Positions 34,765 through 44,839 of a stretch of 64,000 nt of DNA are shown one piece after another; position 1 is the stretch's first letter; every line of letters begins with the position of its first letter. The position numbers and the translations under genes are program-made. The DNA lies in assembly GCF_030503675.1 (NCBI RefSeq), contig NZ_CP129964.1, positions 3,348,001 to 3,412,000 on the forward strand. Direction: 5' to 3'. Source of the stretch: Lutimonas zeaxanthinifaciens. GTDB lineage: Bacteria > Bacteroidota > Bacteroidia > Flavobacteriales > Flavobacteriaceae. The notes under the pieces were generated by a model. That model was not told the DNA's origin, made no database searches, and saw only the letters and a program-made list of their open reading frames with translations.

Positions 34765-37311
34765 TTATCCACATTTTGAGTGACCGCAGCTTACGCATTT
34801 TAAGCAGCCTTCAGAATAGATGATACCTTCCGGATCGCCGCATTCCCCGCATTTTTTGTCGACTGCAGAAGTTCCGTCCTTGACATATCTTTTAAGAGCT
34901 CTTGCCACACCGTTTTTCCAGGTGTTGATATGATCGTCATACATATTCAGGTTCTGAATAAGGTCAACTACATAAGGCATTGGCATTTTATGGCGAAGGA
35001 TACCTGAAATCAATTTAGCATAATTCCAGAATTCCTTATCAAAGGATCTTGACAGCCCTTCAATAGTAATTTTATAACCCTCTCTGTCCATATACTGGAA
35101 ATCATAGCGTGCATCACCATTTTCATCACGATTCTTAATAACCCATCCTTTCTCCAGCCACTGTGGCACGTTAAAGGCATCCTTCATTTTACCCGTAAAG
35201 ATCTCATAAGGCCTTTCATCGATCAAACCAACAACAGCGAGCCACTTTTCGGATTCATTGTGGAAACGTACGATGTCTGCTTCTATTTTCTTTGGTCTTT
35301 TCTTAAACTGCACCTCTTTTTCATAGGTTGTACTTTCTTCTTCTTTTTTATCATCCGCTACAAGTATTCCGCTCCTTGAACCGTCTCTGTAAACAGTGAT
35401 TCCTTTTAATCCCTGCTTCCAGGATTCCATATAAATATCTCCTACAAGATCCTGGGAAACATCTGTCGGAAGGTTTATGGTCGAACTTATTGAGTGTGTC
35501 GTATACTTTTGAACCAGGGCCTGAAGCTCAACACGTTTCTCCCAGTCGATTTCCGGAGCCGTTGCTCCTGCATAAGGACTTTTTACCTCATCCGTCTCTC
35601 CGGTAATTCTCATCCACTCTTCAAGTTTTTTATGATATACGGTGAACTCTTCAAAGGCATCTCCCAGGTCATCAACAAAATCAACCCTGGCATTTTTATC
35701 GTCCTGATTGATCTTTCTTCTTCTTTTATAGGAAGTCATAAATACCGGTTCAATACCCGAGGAAACCTGGGCCAGCATACTTAGCGAACCTGTAGGTGCG
35801 ACGGTGCTAATTGAAATATTTCTTCTTCCGTGATCCATCATTCTTGTATAGAGGTCCGGAAACTCCATTTTGAGCATCTGAACGAATTCAGACGTATCTT
35901 CAATGTTTCTGTTGAAAACTTCAAATTGACCTCTTTCAATAGCCATGTCAATGCTACTGTCAAACTCAGCCGTCATCTTGCTTCTCATGATCTGATCAAC
36001 TTCCTCAATGGCTTCAGAGGAATCGAACTTTAAACCAAGTGCTGCCATGGCATCTGCCAATGCAGTAAAGCCCAGTCCTGTTCTTCTTCCTTTTCTTCCT
36101 GTTTCTTGTAATAGTTTCCAGGTCTCGATCTCGTTTTGTTTGATTTTGTCCGGTTCAGGATCACCTTCTATCTTTTGAAGAATTTTTTCAACAGATTCCA
36201 GTTCAAGATCTACAAGGTCATCCATTAATCTTTGCGATTCATAAACCACCTGATAGAATTTTTTATGGTCAAATTTTGCTTTTTCTGTAAATGGATCTTC
36301 AACAAAATTATACAGGTTAACTGCGATCAGCCTGCAGCTGTCACCTCCTTGCATGGCAATTTCAGAGCAAGGATTTGTAGATGAATTCTTAAATCCTGGA
36401 TAAAGCGATGAAGTAGAATAGTGGTGCTGCCTGTCCCAAAAGATCAATCCGGGTTCAGCCGTGTTATGAGCACTTTTTATAATGGTTTTCCACAATTGCT
36501 GCGCGTCTACTTCTTTTGTGTATTTTGGGTTTTTTGATTCAATAGGCCATCTCAAGGTAAAGGTTTCCTCATTCTCAACCGCCTTCATGAATTCATCCGA
36601 CAGCCTCACTGAAATGTTTGCGCCCGTAACTTTGGTAAGGTCCTGTTTTATGGTAATAAAATCTTCTATATCAGGATGGGCAATATCCATAGTCAGCATT
36701 AATGCTCCTCTACGCCCGTTTTGAGCAACTTCACGTGTTGTAGCCGAAAAACGATTCATAAAAGATACGGCTCCGGTTGTTGTGCCTGCTGCATTGGAAA
36801 CTTTTGAGTCTTTTGGCCTCAATTCTGAAAGGTCCACTCCTACTCCACATCTTCTTTTAAAGAGCTGAGCCATCTGCTGGTCCGTGTAGAAAATTCCTCC
36901 ATAAGAATCATAAACAGGAGGGATTACAACACAATTCGATAAAGAGGCTATAATTTCCTTGTTGCCAAGCCCAAACATCACACTCCCCTGAGGGATGACA
37001 TATTTAAAATCTTTAAATAGGTTATAGATGTATTCTTCCGTCGACTTTTTCCTTTTTTGCCCATATACCGATAAGCCTTCAAGCTTCTTTTTTTGCTTAT
37101 TGTATTTCGCTTCTATTCGGCCAAATTCCTTAGCCATTCTGCGATGCATGTCATCTGGTGTTTGCTCCAAAAAGGTGCCGTCACTTTTCTTTAACGCATA
37201 TTTGTTAATCCATGTTGTTGCCGCAAGCTCGTCACCGTTAAAGTATGATAATGAACTATTTAGCACTTCTTCATAAGTGTAATTCCCCTTTGTAACTTTT
37301 TCTTCCACCAT
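34765..37311 (-). CDS. nrdJ: Adenosylcobalamin-dependent (class II) ribonucleotide reductase
   Basis: This enzyme reduces ribonucleotides to deoxyribonucleotides with a B12-generated radical. Recognisable are CGVGVDLSELRPK, ATTREVAQNGRRGALML, the active-site loop NPCSEIAMQGG, RTGLGFTALADAMAALG, and the phosphate-site loop TVAPTGSLSMLAQVSSGIEP. The C-terminus has a zinc-ribbon-like cysteine set (KCGECGDPEG, GCLKCVSCGHSKCG), which could deliver electrons. Length (848) is usual for the longer NrdJ form. I find no cobalamin riboswitch in the 220 bp upstream. Confidence 0.95.
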   Translation of the reverse strand: MVEEKVTKGNYTYEEVLNSSLSYFNGDELAATTWINKYALKKSDGTFLEQTPDDMHRRMAKEFGRIEAKYNKQKKKLEGLSVYGQKRKKSTEEYIYNLFKDFKYVIPQGSVMFGLGNKEIIASLSNCVVIPPVYDSYGGIFYTDQQMAQLFKRRCGVGVDLSELRPKDSKVSNAAGTTTGAVSFMNRFSATTREVAQNGRRGALMLTMDIAHPDIEDFITIKQDLTKVTGANISVRLSDEFMKAVENEETFTLRWPIESKNPKYTKEVDAQQLWKTIIKSAHNTAEPGLIFWDRQHHYSTSSLYPGFKNSSTNPCSEIAMQGGDSCRLIAVNLYNFVEDPFTEKAKFDHKKFYQVVYESQRLMDDLVDLELESVEKILQKIEGDPEPDKIKQNEIETWKLLQETGRKGRRTGLGFTALADAMAALGLKFDSSEAIEEVDQIMRSKMTAEFDSSIDMAIERGQFEVFNRNIEDTSEFVQMLKMEFPDLYTRMMDHGRRNISISTVAPTGSLSMLAQVSSGIEPVFMTSYKRRRKINQDDKNARVDFVDDLGDAFEEFTVYHKKLEEWMRITGETDEVKSPYAGATAPEIDWEKRVELQALVQKYTTHSISSTINLPTDVSQDLVGDIYMESWKQGLKGITVYRDGSRSGILVADDKKEEESTTYEKEVQFKKRPKKIEADIVRFHNESEKWLAVVGLIDERPYEIFTGKMKDAFNVPQWLEKGWVIKNRDENGDARYDFQYMDREGYKITIEGLSRSFDKEFWNYAKLISGILRHKMPMPYVVDLIQNLNMYDDHINTWKNGVARALKRYVKDGTSAVDKKCGECGDPEGIIYSEGCLKCVSCGHSKCG

Positions 37312-37535
37312 AATTTTAAATGTATTTTTAATTTGAATCGCGACCTAAAATTAGCACAAAAGACAGGTAAAAATAAATGGGATTCTATAAATTATTAACA
37401 AATGACGGTTAACATTTTTTTAACTTTTAAAAAGTCTTGTAACAAGGCAATTTACAATGAAATTTTTGCAGAAAGGATTTTTATCATGAAGAAATTGAAA
37501 ATATTTTATTATTTTTTTGGAGTTAAAGAAGCTCT

Positions 37536-38075
37536 ATGAATTACCGTTCCAAATTATTTATATTAACAGGTATTTACGGTTTGGTAGCAACCTTTGTGGC
37601 CGAACAATTGTTCTCGAATTATTATATAGGTGAATTCGGACTGAATGTCTTACCCATTAATTTTTTTGAATTGCTCATTTTTGGATGGGCCTTCTTTGCT
37701 TTTTTGATCACCCTCATTACCATATCTGTTCTTGTAAAAAGAAATACGGACCCGGTTGGATTTAAAAAAAGGTTCAACTTTCTGATCCCTGCATTCATGT
37801 CCTGGATCATTCTTTTTCTTTTATTAAAGCTAAATCTGAGTCACATCATTGTTCCCATAGCTCTGGGACTTTTTGGGCTCATACTGATCAACTTGAATCG
37901 ATTTGTCAGCAGCAAGCTCATGTATATGGCCCTTCTTTTGATTCTGTTAGGTGTGGTTTCTTTTTTCCTGCCAAAACTGAACTGGATATTTATTTATACA
38001 GGCTTCGGAATTTTACCCATTGCATTTGGGTTAATCCTGCTAAGAAAATCAAAACGACAACCGGAACTATCCTGA
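37536..38075 (+). CDS. Multi-pass membrane protein of unknown function
   Basis: The 179-residue chain has five or six hydrophobic segments (for example FFELLIFGWAFFAFLITLI, AFMSWIILFLLLKL, IVPIALGLFGLILI, LMYMALLLILLGVVSFFLP, WIFIYTGFGILPIAFGLIL) and a short basic C-terminal tail. I do not recognise a family. It is divergent from nrdJ and converges, 8 bp away, on the dehydrogenase gene. Confidence 0.7.
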   Translation: MNYRSKLFILTGIYGLVATFVAEQLFSNYYIGEFGLNVLPINFFELLIFGWAFFAFLITLITISVLVKRNTDPVGFKKRFNFLIPAFMSWIILFLLLKLNLSHIIVPIALGLFGLILINLNRFVSSKLMYMALLLILLGVVSFFLPKLNWIFIYTGFGILPIAFGLILLRKSKRQPELS

Positions 38076-38083
38076 TCTTACAT

Positions 38084-39286
38084 TTATTCTCCTTGAACGT
38101 ATCCTTCAAGATAGTTAAACCTGTCGGTTAATTTACCCTTTTTTGTCATGGCGGAACGCTCCAGTATTCCATCCTTGTCACCATTAAAAAAAGCCGGGAT
38201 CACATGTGTCACAAATCCTTCACTAAAGCCTCTGGAAGCATCTCTGGGCAACTCATTTGGCAGATTATCCACAGCCATAACTGCAATGGCCTCAGGATCT
38301 GAATAGGATGTTTCCTTTTCTTCAATCCTGTCATATCCATATACAGGATCGGCAATGGTTGAGGGCCGGATGGTGGAAGCCACAGGGCCGTCAATATCGC
38401 AGCTAATATCAGCAACAACACGTATCTTAAAATCCTCTGATTTAGCATCTTCACGAGTAAAGATATAAGGAGCCCCTGAGGCATAAAAATGCCCTGCGAT
38501 ATAGACATCGCTTACTTTTGCAAATCGCATAAAATCACTATCGTAATCCTCGGGGTGATCAAAGAAATCATACATGTCAATGACCCTTCCGTCTTTTCTC
38601 TTATTATAATCAAGGACATCAATCTGACAATAAACCGCTTCGTCAAATGAATCTGTCAAAAAGGATTCAACATCAACCTCCTTCATTCCCATTCCGTCCA
38701 CCATTTCTTTTGCTCCGTTACTGACCCTGCCTTTTCCGGTCAGTACGATCTTAATATTGGGGAGGGCAATTTTTTTCAATTCCTCAATTAATTCGGCCTG
38801 ATCCTTTAATTTTTGAGCTTTGGGAAGTTCAAAGCTTTTTTGCTTTAAGCCAAAGGTCCGAATCCCATTATAGGCCCCTACGATTCCGGCATAGCGGCCA
38901 AAAGCCACAAGCCTGATCTCATTCTTATCGGTAATGACCTCATGGTCGTGCAATTCAATATTCTTTTCCAAAATAGCCCTTAACAGATCCCTGTTATAAG
39001 GCTGCTCTTTTATCGTGTGCGAAAAAAAGAAATATTTCTTATTAGGGATCAAAGCCTCAACAGGAACTTCCTTGACCCCAAGTAATACGTCTGCTGAACT
39101 CACATCGTCAACAACCTCTATTCCTTTCTCTCTGTATTCACTGTCAGAAAAGGTTCTGTTATCACTTTTCTCAACAATGATCTCAATTTCAGGATAGGTT
39201 TTCTTAAGGGTGACGCAGGCGTTTGGAGTGAGTACTACTCGTTTATCCGGCGGATCCTTTCTTTCTCTGATGATACCAAACTTCAT
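38084..39286 (-). CDS. LYS1/AlaDH-like NAD(P)-dependent dehydrogenase
   Basis: The 400-residue protein starts with the AlaDh/PNT N-terminal signature (FGIIRERKDPPDKRVVLTP) and has YFFFSHTIKEQ, LVAFGRYAGIVGAYNGI and a Rossmann segment with KIVLTGKGRVSNGA. VVADISCDIDGPVASTIRPS near residue 300 resembles the saccharopine dehydrogenase (lysine-forming) and alanine dehydrogenase groups. It could oxidise an amino acid or a saccharopine-like adduct; the substrate is not settled by sequence. It is a single gene upstream of, and divergent from, the tmRNA gene. Confidence 0.75.
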   Translation of the reverse strand: MKFGIIRERKDPPDKRVVLTPNACVTLKKTYPEIEIIVEKSDNRTFSDSEYREKGIEVVDDVSSADVLLGVKEVPVEALIPNKKYFFFSHTIKEQPYNRDLLRAILEKNIELHDHEVITDKNEIRLVAFGRYAGIVGAYNGIRTFGLKQKSFELPKAQKLKDQAELIEELKKIALPNIKIVLTGKGRVSNGAKEMVDGMGMKEVDVESFLTDSFDEAVYCQIDVLDYNKRKDGRVIDMYDFFDHPEDYDSDFMRFAKVSDVYIAGHFYASGAPYIFTREDAKSEDFKIRVVADISCDIDGPVASTIRPSTIADPVYGYDRIEEKETSYSDPEAIAVMAVDNLPNELPRDASRGFSEGFVTHVIPAFFNGDKDGILERSAMTKKGKLTDRFNYLEGYVQGE

Positions 39287-39403
39287 TAAATTGATTTTTT
39301 TAAGTTAAAACTGACAATTTTTCCTGATTTACACAATTGGAACAGTCTTTGCGCTAAGGTATTTGGAATTGCACAAATGCACAAACATTCAAGTTGAATT
39401 TTA

Positions 39404-39411
39404 TACATTTG
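39404..39411 (+). promoter_or_regulatory. Putative -7 box for ssrA
   Basis: TACATTTG matches TAnnTTTG exactly and lies 25 bp upstream of the mature tmRNA 5' end, leaving room for a short 5' leader. Confidence 0.45.
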
Positions 39412-39435
39412 CTCTTTTAAAGTTCTTTACAATAT

Positions 39436-39827
39436 GGGGATGACTGGTTTTGACAGCGAGATCAGTTGAAATATAAGCATGTCGAGCCATGAAATAGCAC
39501 TCGTAAAAATCGATTTCAAACATTTAAACGGCGAAGATAATTACGCTTTAGCTGCTTAATCTGAATCACAGTAGGATAGAGCCTCGTTCCGCAAGGCGGA
39601 AAAGCTAAATGTCTCTTGAAAGCCCTGGTATACGGCGTTCTGATTAGAGGCATCGTAAAAGTAAACCTAGAAGGATCATTGTTTCGCTGGTCTTTCGAAA
39701 CTAAAGAAACTAAGCTTAAAGTAGGTGGTTTTTAGTCGGCTTTAGGTCTACAATCAAATAAAAACTAAGCATGTAGAAAGTATTTTAGTTGCTTGTTTGG
39801 ACGAGGGTTCGAGTCCCTCCATCTCCA
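39436..39827 (+). ncRNA. ssrA: Transfer-messenger RNA (tmRNA)
   Basis: The gene opens with the tRNA-like 5' half GGGGATGACTGGTTTTGACA and closes with a T-arm (GAGGGTTCGAGTCCCTC, 39803-39819) and the acceptor strand CATCTCC plus discriminator A at 39827; the two acceptor strands pair over 7 bp with one G-T. The CCA end is not encoded. The tag-reading frame ends GGC GAA GAT AAT TAC GCT TTA GCT GCT TAA (39530-39559), giving GEDNYALAA, a Bacteroidota-type degradation tag. It rescues stalled ribosomes with SmpB. A terminator follows at 39864. Confidence 0.97.
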
Positions 39828-39863
39828 CAATCAAACAGAATCTGCAAACTACAGATTTGAAAC

Positions 39864-39901
39864 AAAAAAAGACGCCGAGTTTACTCGAGCGTCTTTTTTT
39901 T
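39864..39901 (+). terminator. Intrinsic terminator of ssrA
   Basis: The stem GACGCCGAG / CTCGAGCGTC around TTTA (one bulged A) is flanked by A7 on the left and T8 on the right, so it could work in both directions. Confidence 0.85.
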
Positions 39902-40415
39902 GTGAAAAGATGTTTAATTGCTGCTAGGCAATTTACAGATTCTATTTGCAGAATGGGAGTCACTAGGGCCCGGCGAAACCAATCCTTCATCTCCGCAAAA
40001 AAGCTTTGTAAATGTTTTAATTTATTCGATTTATATTTTTTTGGTGGATATATTATATGGTTTCTGTCTAATCATAATATGTAAAAGATCCCATTAAACA
40101 AGAATCCTTTTCAGAATCAGCATGCCTTAGTTAATTAAAGAAATAAATATCAATTGCAGCGTTTATGATTGTCACTAATTTTGGGCAACTATAGCTCAAT
40201 ATAATCTATCAATTTTAAAAATTATTCTAAATTTTTCGGAATCATTACTTATTGAAATCAAACCGCTTAAGGATGATTAAATTAATCTGACTTGCGTGGT
40301 TCTTCCTCAGAATTATTCTTACTTTTGAGTAATACATGTTTTTTATTGATTTGTTTCTTTTTCGTGGACGAACATTTAAATTGAATAAAAACATACACTT
40401 TATGTATAGAAAAGT
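39902..40415. other. 514-bp AT-rich gap between ssrA and the uronate operon
   Basis: I see no gene I would defend. The gap holds a degenerate copy of the tmRNA 3' end at 39984-39998. Just before the operon, ACATA-N5-TATGT (40390-40404) is a weak dyad that could be a regulator site; no exact TAnnTTTG box stands out near 40,380. Confidence 0.5.
39984..39998 (+). repeat. Degenerate copy of the tmRNA 3' end (possible att scar)
   Basis: CCTTCATCTCCGCAA matches 13 of 15 bases of the tmRNA 3' terminus (39816-39830), 168 bp downstream in the same orientation. tmRNA 3' ends are common integrase targets, so this could be an old attachment-site duplicate. No integrase gene is seen in the window. Confidence 0.4.
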
Positions 40416-41243
40416 ATGGGAAAAGTAATTGTTCTAACCGGCGCAGGAGGGGTATTGTGCAGTACGCTAGCAATTGCACTTGCAAAGGAAGGTCATAAAA
40501 TTGCCGTTTTAGATCTCAAGATTGAGGCAGCCAATAAAGTAGCTGAGAAGATCAACAAAGATGGTGGTATAGCTATTGCGGTTATGGCCAATGTTCTGGA
40601 GCAAGAATCTTTAGACAGGGCTCGAACGGAAGTTCATAAGCGCTTAGGTTCCTGCGATATCCTAATTAACGGAGCCGGCGGGAATCACCCTTTAGGGACC
40701 ACATCACAACCTTATTTACAAGAAAAAGATTTATTAAATTTAGAAGATGGTTTTAAAACCTTTTTCGATCTTGATCCTGCCGGGATCAAGTTTGTATTGG
40801 ACCTCAATTTTATTGGTACCTTACTCCCTACTCAGGTCTTTGCAAGAGATATGGTCGGTAAACAAGGCTGTAGCATTCTCAATATTTCATCTATGAATGC
40901 TTTTACTCCTCTAACTAAGATACCCGCTTATAGTGGCGCCAAAGCAGCTGTTTCAAATTTGACGCAATGGCTGGCTGTTCATTTTTCCAAAGTAGGGATC
41001 AGGGTGAATGCTCTGGCGCCGGGATTCTTTTTAACCGATCAAAACAGAACCTTGTTAACTACTGAAAATGGTGAATTAACAGCCCGAGGGCGTATGATTA
41101 TTGAACAAACTCCAATGGGTAAATTCGGTGAACCGGAAGATCTGATTGGGACTACCTTATGGTTATGCGGGGAAGGTGCCTCATTTGTAACTGGAGTAGT
41201 CATCCCGATCGACGGAGGTTTTAGTGCCTATAGTGGAGTATAA
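40416..41243 (+). CDS. uxuB: SDR-type D-mannonate oxidoreductase
   Basis: This short-chain dehydrogenase would interconvert D-fructuronate and D-mannonate with NAD(H). It has the Rossmann GAGGVLCS, ILINGAGGNHP, the catalytic Ser-Tyr-Lys in ISSMNAF and YSGAKAAV, and RVNALAPGFFLTDQNRTLL. GGNHP and the DQNRTLL segment match the Bacillus YjmF/UxuB type rather than the long-chain enterobacterial UxuB. It is the first gene of the uronate operon, 17 bp before uxuA, which supports the assignment. Confidence 0.88.
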   Translation: MGKVIVLTGAGGVLCSTLAIALAKEGHKIAVLDLKIEAANKVAEKINKDGGIAIAVMANVLEQESLDRARTEVHKRLGSCDILINGAGGNHPLGTTSQPYLQEKDLLNLEDGFKTFFDLDPAGIKFVLDLNFIGTLLPTQVFARDMVGKQGCSILNISSMNAFTPLTKIPAYSGAKAAVSNLTQWLAVHFSKVGIRVNALAPGFFLTDQNRTLLTTENGELTARGRMIIEQTPMGKFGEPEDLIGTTLWLCGEGASFVTGVVIPIDGGFSAYSGV

Positions 41244-41260
41244 ATTAAATAGCAAAAGAG

Positions 41261-42454
41261 ATGAGCGTACATCTTGAAAAAACATGGAGATGGTATGGGC
41301 CCAATGACCCTGTTTCTCTATCTGATATCAAACAAGCCGGTGCCACCGGAATCGTTTCTGCCTTGCATCATATCCCTAATGGCGAGGTATGGCCTATCGA
41401 TGACATAAAAAAGCGTAAAGAAACTATTGAAAAAGCCGGTTTGACCTGGTCTGTTGTTGAGAGTGTGCCTATTCATGAAGATATTAAAACACAGTCTGGT
41501 AATTTCAATGCCTATATCCAAAATTACAAACAAACTCTTTTAAACCTAGGGGCATGTGGTGTCGATACAGTCTGTTATAATTTTATGCCTGTGCTTGACT
41601 GGACCCGTACGAGTCTGGACTATACAGTGGACGATGGCTCTAAAGCCTTACGTTTTGATATGACCGCATTTATTGTTTTTGACGTATTTTTATTACAAAG
41701 GCCCGGAGCAGCCAGCAACTACTCAAAACAGCAATTGGCTGATGCAAATTCAATGCATGATGCTATGAGCGTTGATGATAAAAAACTATTGATTAATAAT
41801 ATCATTGCCGGACTGCCTGGGGCTGAAGAAGGTTATACTTTAGAAGAGTTTAATGCGATTCTTGCGACCTATAATACTATTGGGCCAAAAGAACTAAAAG
41901 AGCATCTTTTCTATTTTCTAAAACAAATTATTCCAGCCGCTGAGAAAGCAGGTGTTTTGATGTGCATCCATCCTGATGATCCGCCATACCCAATCCTGGG
42001 CTTACCACGTGTAGTGAGTACAGAACTTGATATTGAAGAATTATATAAAGCCGTGGATAGCGGCAACAATGGCTTAACCTTCTGCACGGGTTCCTTTGGA
42101 GTTCGGGAAGATAATGATCTGCCGGGCATGGTACAGCGCTTGGGTCATAGAATCCATTTTATTCATTTAAGAAGTACCCAAAGGGATCAGTCGGGCAACT
42201 TTTATGAAGCCAATCACCTCGAAGGAGATGTTGACATGTATGGGGTAATGAAAGCCCTGATCATAGAACAGCGAAAGAGACGAGCCTCAGGAAGGGCAGA
42301 TTTCAGAATGCCCATGAGACCTGATCACGGACATCAAATGTTGGATGATTTGCATAAAAAAACGAACCCCGGCTATTCGGGAATTGGAAGGTTGAGAGGA
42401 TTAGCCGAATTGAGAGGTTTGGAGTTCGGAATATCTAAAAGTTTACAGGAATGA
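41261..42454 (+). CDS. uxuA: D-mannonate dehydratase
   Basis: UxuA dehydrates D-mannonate to 2-keto-3-deoxy-D-gluconate. It is a xylose-isomerase-like TIM barrel with [13 protein letters not shown] at the start, the metal-site residues in [45 protein letters not shown] and [11 protein letters not shown]. Length (397) is standard. It overlaps uxaC by four bases (ATGA), so translation is probably coupled. The KDG kinase and KDPG aldolase needed to finish the pathway are not in this window. Confidence 0.96.
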   Translation: MSVHLEKTWRWYGPNDPVSLSDIKQAGATGIVSALHHIPNGEVWPIDDIKKRKETIEKAGLTWSVVESVPIHEDIKTQSGNFNAYIQNYKQTLLNLGACGVDTVCYNFMPVLDWTRTSLDYTVDDGSKALRFDMTAFIVFDVFLLQRPGAASNYSKQQLADANSMHDAMSVDDKKLLINNIIAGLPGAEEGYTLEEFNAILATYNTIGPKELKEHLFYFLKQIIPAAEKAGVLMCIHPDDPPYPILGLPRVVSTELDIEELYKAVDSGNNGLTFCTGSFGVREDNDLPGMVQRLGHRIHFIHLRSTQRDQSGNFYEANHLEGDVDMYGVMKALIIEQRKRRASGRADFRMPMRPDHGHQMLDDLHKKTNPGYSGIGRLRGLAELRGLEFGISKSLQE

Positions 42455-43866
42455 GTCCGATAAAATCAAAATCATTCATTAGCGATAATTTTCTGCTGGA
42501 TTCAGAATTAGCTCAAATTTTGTACCACCAGTATGCAAAAAAAATGCCTGTCATTGATTATCACAATCATTTGTCTGCCAAACAAATTGCGGAAAATAAA
42601 CCAATCAGCAATATCACTGATGCATGGCTCAATGGTGATCACTACAAATGGAGGGCGATGCGCGCTAATGGAATTGATGAAACCTATATAACGGGAACCT
42701 CAACACAGAAGGAAAAGTTTTTAAAATGGGCAGAAACAGTGCCATTTACCTTGCGCAACCCTTTATTTCATTGGACCCATTTGGAACTTAAAAGATATTT
42801 TGATATTGATGCCATATTACAGCCAGAAAATGCCAATGATATTTATTCCATGGCAAATTCAGTGCTGGTTCAAAAGACACCGGCTGATCTTTTAAAAGAC
42901 ATGAATGTAGAGATACTCTGCACTACTGATGACCCTACAGATAGCCTGGAGTACCATCAAGAAATAAGGAAGCAAAACATCTTTACCAAAGTATACCCTG
43001 CTTTTAGACCAGATGCCGTGCTTTTAATAAAGCATAACTCTTTTCTGAACTATCTTAAAAAAATGGAGGCCTGCGTTGGGTTTCAAATTGAAAATATAGA
43101 TGATCTGTTACATGCCTTGCAAAAAAGGGTTGATTTTTTTGATCAACAAGGATGCTGCCTGTCTGATTATGGATTGCAGCAAATCTATGCTGAAGACTCT
43201 AATGAATCGATTGCTGAAAAAATTCTAAAAAAGCGCTTGGACGGTGCAGAAATCACAACAGAAGAAGCCCAGTTATACGCTTCATATATGTTGTATAAAT
43301 TAAGCAAAATGTATCACAAAAAAGGATGGGTACAACAATTTCATTTAGGAGCCTTACGTAACAATAATAATCGTTTGGAAAGACTTTTAGGGGCGGATGC
43401 CGGATGTGACTCTATTGGAGATTTTAGTCATGCAGCATCGATGTCCAAATTTTTCAATAGGTTGGAGGCCGAACAAAGCCTGAGCAAAACCATTGTATAC
43501 AACCTCAACCCGTCCCAAAATGAAGTTTTTGCAACCATGATGGGTAATTACAGTGAAAAAGGAATCCCCGGAAAAATGCAATGGGGCTCGGCCTGGTGGT
43601 TTTTAGACCAGAAAACGGGAATGGAAAAACAACTTGAAGTGTTGTCAAATGTTGGCTTATTGAGCAGGTTTGTGGGGATGTTGACAGATAGCCGAAGCTT
43701 TTTGTCATTTCCGAGACATGAGTATTTTAGAAGGATTTTATGCAATGTACTGGCAGATGACATTAAAAAAGGACTTGTTCCGGATGATGTTTCATATGTG
43801 GGCAAAATGATACAAGATATTTGCTATAATAATGCGAAAGACTACTTCGACTTTAAAAAGATATGA
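42451..43866 (+). CDS. uxaC: Glucuronate (uronate) isomerase
   Basis: UxaC isomerises D-glucuronate to D-fructuronate and D-galacturonate to D-tagaturonate. It is an amidohydrolase-like barrel with the metal-binding [72 protein letters not shown] in pieces. Length (471) is normal. It overlaps uxuA upstream and dctP downstream by ATGA junctions. Since the next step here is mannonate-specific, glucuronate is the more likely natural substrate. Confidence 0.97.
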   Translation: MSPIKSKSFISDNFLLDSELAQILYHQYAKKMPVIDYHNHLSAKQIAENKPISNITDAWLNGDHYKWRAMRANGIDETYITGTSTQKEKFLKWAETVPFTLRNPLFHWTHLELKRYFDIDAILQPENANDIYSMANSVLVQKTPADLLKDMNVEILCTTDDPTDSLEYHQEIRKQNIFTKVYPAFRPDAVLLIKHNSFLNYLKKMEACVGFQIENIDDLLHALQKRVDFFDQQGCCLSDYGLQQIYAEDSNESIAEKILKKRLDGAEITTEEAQLYASYMLYKLSKMYHKKGWVQQFHLGALRNNNNRLERLLGADAGCDSIGDFSHAASMSKFFNRLEAEQSLSKTIVYNLNPSQNEVFATMMGNYSEKGIPGKMQWGSAWWFLDQKTGMEKQLEVLSNVGLLSRFVGMLTDSRSFLSFPRHEYFRRILCNVLADDIKKGLVPDDVSYVGKMIQDICYNNAKDYFDFKKI

Positions 43867-44837
43867 AGCATCAAATATTGGTCATCGTCAGTTTGATTTT
43901 TATCCTGGGGTCCTGTAAAAAGGAGTCGGCATCAAAAGTATTGTATTTGGCCCATAATTCTGCTCAAAGCCACCCGGTTCATAAAGGGGCCTTGGAATTT
44001 AAAAAGGTTTTAGAAGCCAAATCCGATGGGTCCGTAAAAGTCAAAATATTTCCGGATTCACAGTTAGGGTCCGAAAGGGAAGTTTTAGAATTGGTACAGA
44101 TTGGAAGTGTGGCAGCCACTAAAGTAAGTGCCGCGACATTATCGAATTTTGTACCTGAATACCAGATATTGGGAATTCCCTATTTATTTAAAAATTCTGA
44201 GCATAAGTTCAAGGTTCTCGAAGGACCTATCGGAAAGTCTATATTACAAAAAGGAAGCAAGTTTTGGTTACGAGGCCTTTGCTACTACGACGCCGGTAGC
44301 AGAAGTTTTTACACGCGAGAAAAGGCCATACGAACACCTGATGATTTAAATGGAATGAAAATCAGGGTCATGAACAATCAAATGGCCATCAAAATGGTGA
44401 AAGCCATGGGCGGATCAGCCATTCCGCTGTCTTACAGTGAATTATATACTGCAATACAGCAAGGAGTGGCAGATGGAGCGGAAAATAACGCTCCTTCTTA
44501 TGTATCATCCAATCACTATGAAGTCAGTAAATTTTATACCTTAGATCAACATTCTTCTGTACCCGATGTGATCATTATAGGAACAAAGTTCTGGGATCAA
44601 CTATCGGAACAGGAAAAGGTTTGGGTGCAGGAAGCCGCTGATCAATCAGCACAGGCCCAGAAAAGATTCTGGAAGGAATCTGTAGATGAATCAATGAGGA
44701 TCGCAACAGAAGCGGGTGTAGAAATTATTGTTCCGGACAAATCATTATTTGCCGAAAAATCAAAATCCGTTGAAGAAGGTTTTATCAAAGAATATCCAGA
44801 CATGGCCCCCATTGTGATGCAAATAAAAAATCAATAA
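43863..44837 (+). CDS. dctP: TRAP transporter substrate-binding lipoprotein, DctP type
   Basis: This is the extracytoplasmic solute receptor of a TRAP transporter. The signal sequence ends in a lipobox with cysteine 18 (LGSCKKE), so it should be tethered to a membrane. Family features are VKIFPDSQLGSEREVLEL, VPEYQILGIPYLF, GMKIRVMNNQMAIKMVKAMG in pieces with the carboxylate-binding Arg, and YTAIQQGVADGAENN. The gene context implies a hexuronate or aldonate ligand. It overlaps uxaC by four bases and is 2 bp from dctQ. Confidence 0.94.
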   Translation: MKHQILVIVSLIFILGSCKKESASKVLYLAHNSAQSHPVHKGALEFKKVLEAKSDGSVKVKIFPDSQLGSEREVLELVQIGSVAATKVSAATLSNFVPEYQILGIPYLFKNSEHKFKVLEGPIGKSILQKGSKFWLRGLCYYDAGSRSFYTREKAIRTPDDLNGMKIRVMNNQMAIKMVKAMGGSAIPLSYSELYTAIQQGVADGAENNAPSYVSSNHYEVSKFYTLDQHSSVPDVIIIGTKFWDQLSEQEKVWVQEAADQSAQAQKRFWKESVDESMRIATEAGVEIIVPDKSLFAEKSKSVEEGFIKEYPDMAPIVMQIKNQ

Positions 44838-44839
44838 TC

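Noticed and set aside
37312-37535. Cobalamin riboswitch upstream of the B12-dependent ribonucleotide reductase
   Set aside because: No B12-box-like sequence or long structured leader is seen in this AT-rich gap.
39754-39990. Minus-strand ORF of 78 codons over the tmRNA 3' end
   Set aside because: It is antisense to the tRNA-like 3' half of ssrA and its terminator; the EMEGLEPSS-like peptide is a known artefact of tRNA/tmRNA antisense translation.
39797-40084. Plus-strand ORF running out of the tmRNA 3' end
   Set aside because: It begins inside the T-arm and reads through the terminator, with no family resemblance.
40282-40485. Small minus-strand ORF before the uronate operon
   Set aside because: It overlaps the start of the mannonate oxidoreductase gene, and its composition is that of AT-rich non-coding DNA.
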